A stretch of 64,000 nucleotides of DNA, taken from Eucommia ulmoides (taxonomy: Eukaryota > Streptophyta > Magnoliopsida > Garryales > Eucommiaceae). The DNA is taken from the NCBI GenBank assembly GCA_016647705.1, contig CM028328.1:36432501-36496500 (forward strand), in the 5' to 3' direction. Numbering within the stretch: position 1 is the stretch's first letter; each line of letters starts with the position of its first letter. The notes under the pieces are model-generated. The model was not told the DNA's origin, did not search any database, and saw only the letters and a list, made by a program, of their open reading frames with translations. Below are positions 44,301 to 54,992 of the stretch, piece by piece. A program made the position numbers and the translations under genes.

Positions 44301-47300
44301 TTAGATTCAATAATAACATGATCTTGCAAGTCATAAAATCTATATGCTTTGTTATTCACTGTTTAACTAATAAACACACATTCATATGTTCTACTTGCAT
44401 TTTAGGATTAGGAATATGAACATATGTCAAACAACTCCAAGTCTGAAAATAAAACAATTTTGATTTTTTTTTCTTTTTTTTAAATTTCATAGGGTGAAAT
44501 TTTACTTTTCAATTGCTTCACTTTTATTTTTTATGAGATAAATAAAAGTATAATTAAAGTAATCACCAATTAACATAATAAAATAGTATTTTCTATTTCT
44601 AGTCAAGACCCCATGAAATTCATTATTCTAAGTTTAAGGTGTACAAATCAGCCCAATAGTTTGAGTAAACCTGGTCTTATTGAGAAAATAGCGCAAAACT
44701 AATTTCTATCTCATCTCTGGAGTATACAGTACATTCTTAAGAATAACAGTTTTTTCACAGGTAAACTCCAATTCCACCTCATCAAAATCATCAACAATAG
44801 TGGAGTGGGAATCACCTAACAACACTTTCTTGTACTCAGTTTCAGAATAGGGTCTGAACATAGCACATTCATAGTAAACATGGTGAGAAACACCAGTGTC
44901 TACCCTCCACGCTTCGGATCCACCAACTATGTTGATTTCAAAAATCATAGTCACAAGTTGGTATTCGGTTAGATTCACCTGTAGAGCAGGACGAAGTCTA
45001 AGCCGGCAGTTCTGAGTCATATAACCCGCTTTTCCACAGTTACAATTAGTAAACTATACAATATCATTTCTTGAAGAGGGTTTGTGTTTTCCATTCTGGT
45101 TTTTCATATTTTTCCCTTTGGGATTCATAAGAGTGGAGGTGGTTCTCTTGTGAGCGTTGTTGGAAACAATGAGCACTTCATCTTATTGATTTTGTTAGCA
45201 GGCTGCCCCTCAATATGAAGACTAGTAATCAAACTTTCCAAATAAAATTCTTTTATATGGGACTAATAGTACTCTTAAAATCTTTCCAACTAAGGGGATT
45301 TTTGTCAATGAAAACAGTAATCATGAAACTGTTCATCAAGAGAATACTTAAAAAAAAAAAAAAACATGAACAATTTCCATAATTGAAACAATTGCAAACT
45401 TTAGGGTATTATGTGTCCAATAGAAACCTTAGGGAGCATAATGGGATTTAGGTCAAACAATAAGGATGCTTAGTGTAATAAACTCTAAAACAATTCACAT
45501 AATATACTACAAGCACTGCATCGCAGAAGGTAAGGCCTGTGAAATAATTCACATGATAACCTATAACCAATTCGCATGATAAACGTCTTTCAAGTTTCAA
45601 CAACCCATTTTTTTAAAAATCAGGGGTTCAAAGTGTAAAAACACCCTTACACCACACAATATATTTGTCAATCAAAACAGAAAGTTGCAATCATATGCAT
45701 AATACAAGACAAATAAGAAACTCTTATTGCTAAAAATATTCAATATGAATATATCCAAAAATAATTTCAAGCGAATAAGAATCAAAGATCAGGGGTGTAA
45801 AGTGTAAAAACTCTAATACAATTAATAGCTAGAACCCACATGCAAATAGAAACATGCTTTCACCCACAAAAATGCTTGCACATATTTTTTCAGTGTTTTT
45901 TTTTTTTTTTAAACTATTTATTAGTAAAGATTATATTTCAAAGATTTTCTTGAGTCAAACCGAGGAGCTTTTCAGAATTTTTTAAAACCATTTTCCTAAT
46001 TTTCCGAAAATTGTTTTGCTATGGTAAACTTCTCAAATATTTACCTGCACGAATGCATAGAACTATTAGATTCCTGTTGTGATGGCCTTTCTTGCAAACA
46101 TTGTGCATTATTTTTCTAATTAGCAACTTAATAATCATCGATCATTAAAGCATTCGTAAAATGCCAACAATGTACCAATTATAAATCAACCATTAATGCA
46201 TTCGTAAAATGCAGCATGAAATACCTAATCTGCTAATCAATTATCAGACAGACATGGCAGAAGAAAAAAAACAGAAACATTCATGGTCCAAATAATCATG
46301 ATCAAATTAATTAGAGCAGCTCCACGAATCCATATTTTGAAAAAGAATTAGCACAAATCCGTAAGTATAATAGACAATCTCATGATTAATTCGAAAAACT
46401 GGAATTAATCGAAACAACATGATTAACACAAGCATGTTCACGAAACAACATACTTAAATCGGTAATCGAAAATATGGCAGAAGATATAACGTCTTAAAAT
46501 TGTTACTGCACAATTAAAATAAAGAATGAAATTACCGAATTTTCTTGGATTGAGTCGCGGACTAGGTCGCTCTCTTTAAGACGTTTCGCGGCTCTGCCCA
46601 AAAATCGTGCAAGCAGTATCACAACCCCGTCGTCCCCAGAATAAAACAGCACAGAATCACCTCTGTCTAGGACCTTCTTTAGACTGAAGAAGACTTGAAT
46701 ACTAAACACCCCCACACAGTTCGAATAAACGAACAAACTGCTCTGAATACAACTTCAAAACCGAAATAAAAAATCTTACAAATAGAACGAATGATTCTGA
46801 TCTAAATAGACTAATGGTTTGAAAGCAAAAATTTATCGAGGAAGAAACTGTTTTTTTTTCTCTCGGAAATAGCAGTGTTTTGTTGCTAAAATGCGTTCTC
46901 AAAACAGATGAAAAAACCTCTGAATTTATAGAGGCAAAGCAAACCGAATCAAAACGTTTGAAACTGATTCAATAATTAATTCCAGAAAATGAAACAGTTT
47001 AAAAACGTTCAGAATTCAATGCTTTAAAAAATCTTCAGATTTTATAACGTTTTTGGAAACTGTTTCAAGAATAAAATTAATAGTTTAAAATGAATTTTGT
47101 CCAAAATAAATTATATAATTTTTGTCCAAAAAATAAATAAGTGTCACCTCATCACGCGCGACTCGACTCGACTCGACACGGCACGGCACGGCCGGACGGA
47201 CGACGGCGACGGCGCGCGCGTGTGGTAAACCAGTAGGGATGTAGTTCATCTCCCCTCCACAAAATGTGGGTACCCCTTGGGGCACACCCTAAGTATTCCA

Positions 47301-48557
47301 CATGCCCTTAATTATACTTCTCATCAACTTTTCTCCCAACCAATGTAGAATAGAAGAAATAGAGGGAAACCACTTTTGACACTTATCTTTTATTAATAAA
47401 AACAATTAAAAATTCATATGTTCCAACAGTCGATCAATTCTAAAAAAAAAAAAAGTTTATTTTAAAAATTGGACTAGACCAAAAACAAAAATCGTTCAAT
47501 GTCGTTAAGATCGTTAAGATCGAAAAACCAGTGACTGAATCAAGTATACTATGAAACCAGAACGACCAACTGATTCAATCTGTTGACAAAGTTAAACTAA
47601 ATGACAATATCTGAGATGATAGGTATAGTCACGTGAATCTGTTAGTCTATCTAAAATCTAGGAAGATTCATTTTTTAATTTTTTGCATTCCAATGTGAAA
47701 TTTTTTTAAAATATGTAAAAAATATATTTTGAAAACATATCTTGAAAATGTCTATGGAAATATTTTTTTTATATATAGATATTTCAATTCCATTATATTA
47801 ATGTATTCATTTAGCTTAGTAAAATTTACATCGAAGAATAAGGATTTTCGGATAAACCAAATTGCTTTTATTTTACGTAGCGGTATTCGGAAAAGGCTTT
47901 ATTGCTCGAGACATGGGTTTCAGAAATACAGCCGGCGCGGCTAAGCACCAGGCAGTTGCCCTTATGTCAACCGCTGATCAATCAGTCTTCTACCGATGCC
48001 GCATGGATGCATTCCAGGACACCCTCTACGCCCATTCCAACCGCCAATTCTATCGCGAATGCAACATCTACGGCACAGTTGACTTCATATTCGGAAACTC
48101 AGCCGTCGTCCTCCAAAACTGCAACATACTGCCCAGAAAACCATTACTTGGCCAGCAGAACACCATCACGGCCCAAGGTCGGTTCGACCCCAATCAGAAC
48201 ACTGGAATCTCTATCCAGAATTGTACCATTTGGCCCTTCGGAAACCTCACCAATGTTCATACTTTTCTGGGTCGGCCTTGGAAGAACTACTCCACCACGG
48301 TTTACATGAACAATGTGATAGGGAGTTTGATTGACCCGAAAGGGTGGTTGCCGTGGGTAGGAGATACTGCACCGAACACCATTTTCTACGCGGAGTTCAA
48401 GAATTTTGGGCCAGGTTCTTCTACCAAAAATAGGGTCAAATGGAAGGGGTTAAGAAACATTACCAGCAAACAAGTTGGGAAATTCACAGTTCAGTCATTT
48501 ATCAAAGGGGAAAAGTGGATCCCGGATACTGGGGTTCGCTACGAGTTGGGTTTGTAA
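41355..48557 (+). CDS. PME: Pectin methylesterase with PMEI pro-region (type I pectinesterase)
   Basis: Two coding exons, 41355-42384 and 47881-48557, join in phase to give 568 residues, a normal length for type I PMEs. The enzyme removes methyl esters from homogalacturonan in the cell wall. A cytosolic tail is followed by a signal anchor at residues 28-48. A PMEI-like pro-region spans about 62-215. Basic processing motifs occur at about 222-227 (RRRRLL) and 248-251 (RKLL). The catalytic domain spans about 261-568 and shows GVYSEN, QAVAL, QDTLY, GTVDFIFG and LGRPW. By alignment with the family the catalytic residues are Q367, Q389, D390, D411, R475 and W477, all present. Donor G|GTAAGT and acceptor TACGTAG| are canonical. 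No stops or frameshifts were seen, so the gene looks functional. Confidence 0.96.
44706..45060 (-). pseudogene. Copia D protease and zinc-knuckle remnant
   Basis: The minus-strand frame includes a decayed zinc knuckle (CGKAGYMTQNC, His replaced by Tyr) and the protease segment WRVDTGVSHHVYYECAMFRP, KKVLLGDSHSTIVDD and LKNVLYTPEMR. The Ala after DTG is Val. It is frame-interrupted on both sides. Confidence 0.88.
46501..47428 (-). mobile_element. Copia D 5' LTR
   Basis: A 928-bp LTR from TGTTACTGCA to TTCCAACA (plus-strand reading), matching the Copia2 3' LTR in reverse. A low-complexity GC patch lies at 47152-47222. It is inverted relative to the Copia2 LTR on the other side of PME exon 1. 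Confidence 0.92.
47152..47222. repeat. GC-rich patch of short tandem motifs in Copia D LTR
   Basis: Successive short runs of CTCGA, CACGG, GGAC, GACGGC and GC follow one another. The equivalent place in the Copia2 LTR (40170-40230) holds a different GC-rich sequence. Confidence 0.85.
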
Positions 48558-48904
48558 GAGAACTGCTACTGTATTGTTGATGTACTATTGAATTGATTGA
48601 TTTTCAATGAGAAATCGAATAAGACTAAATAGATAAAGAGTTTGTTTTCTAATTTTGCAGACATTCTCGCTATTTAGTAGTGCTTGTAAGTTGAGTCATT
48701 TTTGGCCTGGTGTATGGCAATCAACTCGAGAAGTATTCTTTCAAGTTGATACAATTTTTATCAAGTGTTTATTTTTTTATTTTTTTATCTTTAATCAAAA
48801 CTTTTATATATTTCAACTGTCAAAAAGTTTCTAGTTTCTATTTATACAATGATTATGTGTAACTGCTCCTATATTATAGATGCAACCGCTCCTAAATTAT
48901 AAGT
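48558..48904 (+). other. PME 3' untranslated and downstream DNA
   Basis: AT-rich DNA with possible polyadenylation signals such as GAATAAGA near 48617. No further gene is seen before the Mutator-like element. Confidence 0.6.
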
Positions 48905-48913
48905 TAAATAATA

Positions 48914-49040
48914 GGGTTAATAGCACTTTACCCCCTGTGATTTGGCCTATTTGCACTTTATCCCCTTGTGATTTAAATGTCGCCACTTATCCCCCTTGTG
49001 ATTTGTGGATGTAAGTGCAACGCTAACTCAGTTGACAGAA
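48914..49040 (+). repeat. MULE left terminal inverted repeat with internal subrepeats
   Basis: The TIR itself consists of three ~30-bp units, each with CACTT(T)A-CCCC-TGTGATTT. The right TIR at 53481-53605 has the same three-unit structure in reverse. Confidence 0.85.
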
Positions 49041-50404
49041 AACGTGAAATGTCAATTTTGCCCTTCCGTAATTATTCACAATTATTGGGGTGTAAAGTAT
49101 AATTAACCCTTTTCCGTTTCACAACACACACTAGACTAAGCCAGAGCTTCTCTCTCTAGAAACCCTAATCGAATGAAGCGGCGGTGGAGACTTCTCCATC
49201 GCCACCTCCCCTGCCAGCTTTGATTTACTCCCGCCTCCTCAACTCTCTGTCTCGGTGGTTGTTCAGCGTTGGCATCCCCCATTCTCTCCAAACGGACACC
49301 TAACTCACATCGCCACTAAATTCACCTCACCATCGACAACACCACTTTCGAGCCACTAGAAAATGGGCGTCAACGTCGAATCCAAACGAAGCCATCATCG
49401 TACCTTCAGGCTTCTCCTTAGATCTGAGTTCTCTTGCTTCTCTCAACCCCCTCTAGTTAGATTGGACTCGATCTGAGCGAATCTTGCAATTGAAATAGGG
49501 TTTACGGTCGACGGTGTAAGGCAGTGGTCAACTTCGGCCTGGTCGACGACCGGTGGTCGTCACATCTTCGATCCGCCTAGAAATGGATAGATCTGAAGGC
49601 ATTGGTTCCTCAATCAACCTTAGGTTTATCGGTCTGCTGTCGCCAGGATCCCCACTCGTTTTGATTCATCTCCTCCTAAATCCCCTTTGCCCCAAAATCA
49701 TTCGCAAAGTTCATGCAAAAACTCAAATCGCTCTCTTAATTCGTCTTTCACACTCCATTAAGCCGTCACAGGTAAACTCGATCGAGGTTGACCCTGTTTC
49801 GATTGAATTTTTGATTTTGACTTTGCATTCTACAATAGTAGAGTTTGTTTTGCTATTGTTAGGTTGTTTCAGGTCATTTCAATTTTTGTTCTTTGTTTGG
49901 ATTTGCTGCCTCTGTGCAGTGTTCTTGAGTATTCTTGATTCGCTTGTGCAAGCAGTGTTCTCCCTTGGTGTAGATAGTGTTCTGCTATGTTATGGTTCTT
50001 GAACTGGCTTGCTCGTGGTTTAGTTCATTTTGAATCTTGTCTGCTGAATACAGTTAGTGTTATTTTCCTAGTGTTCTATTCCTTTTACCGTGGTATTTTT
50101 GTTGTTGAGATAGATGGCTTTCGACTGCTGATATGTAGGCAATGGTTGTTGTCCTCTCTTTTGCTCCTGGATTACTGGATCACCAAGCTGGTAGTTCTTT
50201 ATGGTTGTGCCTAGAAGGCATGGTATGTTATGCTTTTTATGCATTTTGTTATTTTTGATTATTATATTCCCTCATTTGGTTGAGGATGTTGGTTTCCTGT
50301 TATTGTATTTCCTCTGTGATAGAGGTTTGTATTTGGTTTGGTTAGATATACCATTCCCTTTGTATTCCTTGGGGCTTTTAATTCTCCTTTTAATGTCATT
50401 CTAT

Positions 50405-50446
<42 letters not shown>

Positions 50447-50460
50447 TCTCCTTTTCAACC
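49041..50460 (+). other. MULE interior: gene-like leader and LINE-type poly(A) tail
   Basis: The segment near 49150-49560 looks like a captured plant 5' region: TCTCTCTCTAGAAACCCTAA followed by an ATG and Arg-rich, Pro-rich short frames. No intact protein could be assigned, including the 149-codon frame at 49553-50002. The end CTTTTAATGTCATTCTATTT followed by 34 A residues (50411-50444) resembles the 3' tail of dicot L1-type LINEs. CTTCTCCTT occurs after the tail and at about 49412-49420, a weak candidate TSD. Confidence 0.5.
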
Positions 50461-50673
50461 ATTATTCCTCCCTTCTTCGTTTCAAAAACAGACAAAAATA
50501 TGATAATTCATATTTCATTACTTCAAATATTACACATTCATTTCATTACTGTAAACATAAATAAACTTTCAATAACAACCACAAAAAATACAATTGAAAA
50601 ATAAAGGTCTCTCACTTTGAACAACTTTCAAGTCAGCTATTCGATCACGTTTGTATTTTTTTTCTAGATATCA

Positions 50674-50972
50674 TGTAAGACCCGGATTTTAGCGCGTACG
50701 TCATTTGAGTTGCATTTTAGAGCAATTGGAAAAAATACGGAGAAAAATTATGTTAATTCATATCCAAATTAAAAGTTTATGGGTTAAATTGCAAATTTAG
50801 AAACATTTATTGTAAACTTGGGATTCAAAATGTCATTTAAGTTATAAAACGTAAGTTTTTAGGGGTGAAATTACAATTTAAGAAAATCTTAAAGGTTAAA
50901 TTGGACAAAAATGAATAGTTAAAGAAATTAAGGGGAGAAAAGTGTAATTAAAAAAAAAAGATATTTTTTTTG

Positions 50973-51027
<55 letters not shown>

Positions 51028-53266
51028 GCATGTTGTGTGTGCGTGTGCCGTGAGCTCAGCCGGAGACAGGAGAGGATGAGAGAGGGGTGATGTGGCGTAA
51101 AGGAATCCAAAAACTAATTCACAAAAACCCATGCAATTAAATGATCCATAAAAATCATGATCTCAAAGCCGGAAAAGAATGAGAAAACGGAGGAGAAAAA
51201 TCAAAAATCTAGAGAGAGAGAGGGTCGTCGAAGCTGTGGTGATTACCGGTGGTGGTGGGTGTGTTCTTCTGGTTGTTTGGACAATTCCATGTACGTGGGT
51301 GCGGTTGGTCATGTGTGCTCTGTTCAGTTCGTCGCCATTTTGCGCGTCATCGGTGTGTGGGTGTAGGTGATCGACGGTGGTTGTGTTCCTCTGTTTTGAA
51401 CCGGCGTGCAGGTGTAAGTGTGTAGGAGTTTTGTTGACAGTGTGTGGGGGTGTGTGCTGTTGTGTGTGCTGTTGTGTGTGGTGTGTGCTTAGTCACCGGA
51501 GTAGGTAGAGATAGAGAGAAGTTCGCCGGCGGGAGTGATCGTCGTGTTTTGTGTTTCGTGGGTATGTAGGTGTTGTGTTGTGGGGTGGTTTGATCAGACT
51601 TGTATGGGGTGTTGTTGGTAGAACGAATTGCTGTGTAGGTGCGTTTTGGTTGTTGGTGAGGGGTGGTGAAAGAGCCGCTGAAGTTAGTGAAGAAGAGAGA
51701 AACAAGGGGGTTGTTCTGATCAAAGCATGAGTTGAACGAGGAAGACGGTTATTCGCCTAGGCAGTGACAATCTTTGCCTGGGCGGTGGAGCATCAGAACG
51801 CAAAGTAGAAAGAAACTGGAGTTTGTTTGCCTAGGTGGTAGGAAGACGGCCTAGGTGGTGGCGCGTTAGTAAGCAAATTAGGGAAAAGAGGAAGCGTGTT
51901 CGCCGCGGCGGTGAGTACTGGAGCATAAACTAAATTGTTTAAGGAAAAGGAAAATCGACAACCGTTTCGGAGCGGGTAACGTTTCTCGTTAAATTTTATG
52001 TTTGTTAAATTTAACTACTAGCATCAAAATTTCGTAATCGGAATAATAAATTTTAGGACTGTTCGTATTACTAAAGTTTATACAGTAAATTTTAACGAAA
52101 CGAAACCTAACCGAATGATAACTTTCCATAGTAAAACGTGGGGATGGGAAAATTGTGAAACTTAAGGCCTACATCGCTATTAGGTACGCAGGCACTGGAG
52201 TCTCGGTAGAATGTAGTCAGTGAAAGTTTTGCGGAGCAGATATCGAGGTGAGTGTACTGTCTTCTACGTAAATTACAAATTGTATTTTCACATATATTAT
52301 GGAAAAATTGTGTTTATTTAAAAATAGACGAATTTGCAACTTATATGGATCAAGCTGTTTTGGGTGTTTGTGGAAAAATGATTTGTTGAATCCAGTTGGT
52401 TGCTAAAATGGTGAAAAATGATTGTGCATCGAGTCAGTTGTTTTGAGGTGGAAGTTGATGGTCGGTATAGCTATGCCATAGTATTTTCTTCCCAGAAGGG
52501 ATGTGGATTATTTGCTAGGCATAGTCCTGCAGAGTGTTGATTATCTGTTAGGCAAAGTTCAGCAGAGCATTGTTGTGACCCGTTAGGAAGGCAAATCCTA
52601 TGGGTGGTACGGTACCGTTGCAACTTCCGATCGTGAGGTTAAAACAATCCTATAGCTAGTCAGAGAGTGGTGTGGTGTTTTGTCGTATACGGTGAACCAG
52701 TTGGTGTATATATATATTACTTTACACTGGATTGGTGTATTTATTATCCTGGTTGATTTTCACTACTTGGATGGAATGTTATAAATAGGTGAGTTTATTT
52801 CTGAGATGACAGGAAAACCGAGATTTTCGTGTGGTATATGATTTTATATCATTCTTTGACATGTGGTATTTAAATTTTTATACTTGATCCATACAAAATA
52901 TTTTTATTATGAAGGCAGTATACCGATAAATTTTTTGGTTTCAGGTGTGGCGGCTATGAGTCGGTCCTCTACTGGCACTAGATAGAATTATCCAATAGTG
53001 TTGTCTGGGAGTTTGAGAGTGGGCTGTCTGAGGCGAACTTGCCGGAGGTTCAGTGCTATTATTTTATTAATGTTGTTTTTGTTATATATATATTCGGGGA
53101 TGGGTGTGTCCCAATTTGAGAGGATGTATATGGTCTATATGCCTGTTTATTACATATGTGTGTGTGTGTGTGTGTGTGTGTGATTCTGGTTGGCTGGGTA
53201 TTCAAAGGGTGTCATATCGACGTCATGCTAGCCCAGGGTAACAGGTGTCTGGGGTGGAGTGTGACA
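50674..53266 (+). mobile_element. Gypsy solo LTR H (Gypsy1-related)
   Basis: It starts TGTAAGACCCGG and ends GGAGTGTGACA. The flanks are TATCA (50669-50673) and TATTA (53267-53271), a TSD with one change. Start, end and the degenerate 44-bp repeat zone (about 52490-52610, only about three units) match the Gypsy1 LTR in the opposite orientation. CA/TA and TG microsatellites lie at 50976-51027 and 53158-53181. No internal genes. Confidence 0.85.
51748..51920. repeat. CCTAGG-centred palindrome cluster in LTR H
   Basis: Words CGCCTAGGCAGTGAC, GCCTGGGCGGTGG, GCCTAGGTGGTAGG, GGCCTAGGTGGTGG and CGCCGCGGCGGTGAG. The centre is CTAG in most, as in LTR G, whereas the related Gypsy1 LTR has TGC/TGCA centres. 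Confidence 0.87.
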
Positions 53267-53614
53267 TATTAATTCAATATCACCACTATAAACACTTGAA
53301 TAATACATGAAAAATAAAAATAAGAGAAGTATGGGTAAGAATTTGTGTGAGAAAGATAAAGTTTTTGTTAAGAGAATAAGTAGGGGTAAAAGAGGAATAC
53401 AAATTACGAATTTTAGAGAGAATTCAACCAAAAAACATGCCTAGCCTTGAAATTGCACATGCACAACCAACATGGTTAGTTTGGATGGAAAGTGTTAGAT
53501 TTGCACTTAAGTCCAAGACCACGGGGGGTAAGTGGCGAAGTTCAAACCATAGGGGGTAAAGCGCAAATGGGCCAAATCACAGGTGAGTAAAGTGTTATTA
53601 ACCCTAAAATAATA

Positions 53615-54039
53615 AGACAGTCAAAATGAACAAGCATGATGGATGGAGTATTGTAGCGCTTATATATGCGACTCCCAACCAAGCTTGCGTCAACATAAGC
53701 ACACATCCCTTCAAAGTCAAGGCATACTGACCCGCTTAAATTCAAAGACTATGTCAATGGTCAAGGACCTGACAAAATAAGAGGAGTTTTCCTCCACTGC
53801 ACAAATTGATAGGGAGTTGGAACTATTTTCCTGATGAGCTCAAGGCAGGGCGAAACCAATCAGCATCGTACAAGAAGACAGACTTATCCTCGCATAGCGA
53901 ACGCGTCGGGAGTACCGCATAGGCAAATGTCACTGCCCTAGCTTTCATTACCTTTTCTTGCTATTGCTTTTTATTTCCCAATCTATTCCAACCAATAAAC
54001 TATAGAAATTACCCTTTGGCCTTCAATCGCGAACCCTAA
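53615..54039. other. Unassigned DNA between MULE and element I
   Basis: About 425 bp without a recognisable gene or repeat. It may be ordinary intergenic sequence. Confidence 0.4.
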
Positions 54040-54788
54040 TGATGCATCCCAATTTTTTTGAAAGCAGAGGAAGTAGAGAACGGAAAGAAGAGGAAAATAA
54101 AGTTTTATTCCTCTTTCTCAAAATCCTCAAAATCCGTTGATTTCGAAAATAAGTTTTCAGGGTCTTTTCTAGGTGTCAATTTTGAAAACGTTCTTTGGGT
54201 CGAGGGTCGGTTATGCTCGAGGAAGATGTTAAGCACCCCAAGACATTTGTCCGAAAACGGTACCTCAGTCTAAATAGATGTTCATATTTAAACAAAGCCC
54301 AAATAATTTTTCTTTGGTTTTGTTTAACAAAGTAACTCCCAATTTTATTTGTGGTCTTTTTTTTTTTATGTAGGGAAAGTAAGAAAATTTATTATCTATC
54401 AACAGCAACAGATACAACATATTAAATGAAAATATTTTTTTTCTTCATATTTTTATGTCGACCGAACCTGTAAAGATTGCCTACATATCCCGATTTTCAT
54501 GGGGAATCAGGTTGAAACGCAGTTCATCTATTCAAAATGAACTGATTTTAATTTAGATATGTGACTGAACTCGTACGTGGGTTGCCTACGTATCTCAGGT
54601 ATCTGAGAATCAGGTCAGCACGTTGTTTATCTCGAGATGACTTATATTTTGTTTTTTATTTATTTTTATGAGATAAGTACATGAATCACATCGATGATAT
54701 GTGGATATACACTTTTGATTTATCAAGAACACTCCAACCGAACTTATTTGCTTAGGTAAGTTTAATGTTTAGGTTTAGGTTATTAATT

Positions 54789-54826
<38 letters not shown>

Positions 54827-54954
54827 AATGTGCCAGTCCTACTCCTAACTAAGAAAAATGAAAATATTTCTGAAGAAGGTGCGCACATATCCCCAAATAA
54901 ATAGAGGTCCTCCCTTTATTTCTAATTTTTACCCACAAGGGTCTCGACATAATA

Positions 54955-54992
<38 letters not shown>

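Larger units (their letters stand above)
43690..47428 (-). mobile_element. Copia D: 5' half of a Copia2-family element, antisense in the PME intron
   Basis: The minus strand carries LTR (46501-47428), leader, gag, protease, integrase and the start of RT, then stops near 43690. The protease frame 44706-45020 (MIFEINIVGGSEAWRVDTGV) is clearly similar to Copia2's but has DTGV in place of DTGA. RT remnants at 43745-43880 correspond to EEEIYMDQPEGF. The 3' half and 3' LTR are missing. Sequence at 45360-46500 between leader and gag is not recognised and may contain another insertion. Confidence 0.88.
42385..47880 (+). other. PME intron carrying Copia D
   Basis: A 5.5-kb intron with canonical GT...AG ends. 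42385-43689 is very AT-rich, with poly(A) near 43029-43044 and no recognisable gene. 43690-47428 is the antisense Copia D. 47429-47880 is AT-rich with a pyrimidine-rich stretch before the acceptor. The intron position, within the codon after SATF, is a common site in plant PME genes (family knowledge). Confidence 0.92.
48914..53605. mobile_element. Mutator-like element (MULE), non-autonomous
   Basis: Terminal inverted repeats start GGGTTAATAGCACTTTACCC at 48914, and the reverse complement of 53481-53605 matches over about 125 bp. A 9-bp TSD TAAATAATA / AAAATAATA (48905-48913 and 53606-53614) has one mismatch. Both the TIR type and the 9-bp TSD are hallmarks of Mutator-like elements. No transposase was found. 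The interior holds gene-like DNA, a LINE-type tail and a Gypsy solo LTR. Confidence 0.88.

Noticed and set aside
49553..50503. Plus-strand frames 49553-50002, 49987-50214 and 50201-50503 as a gene
   Set aside because: No domain, low-complexity hydrophobic composition, and the last one runs into the poly(A) tail as poly-Lys.
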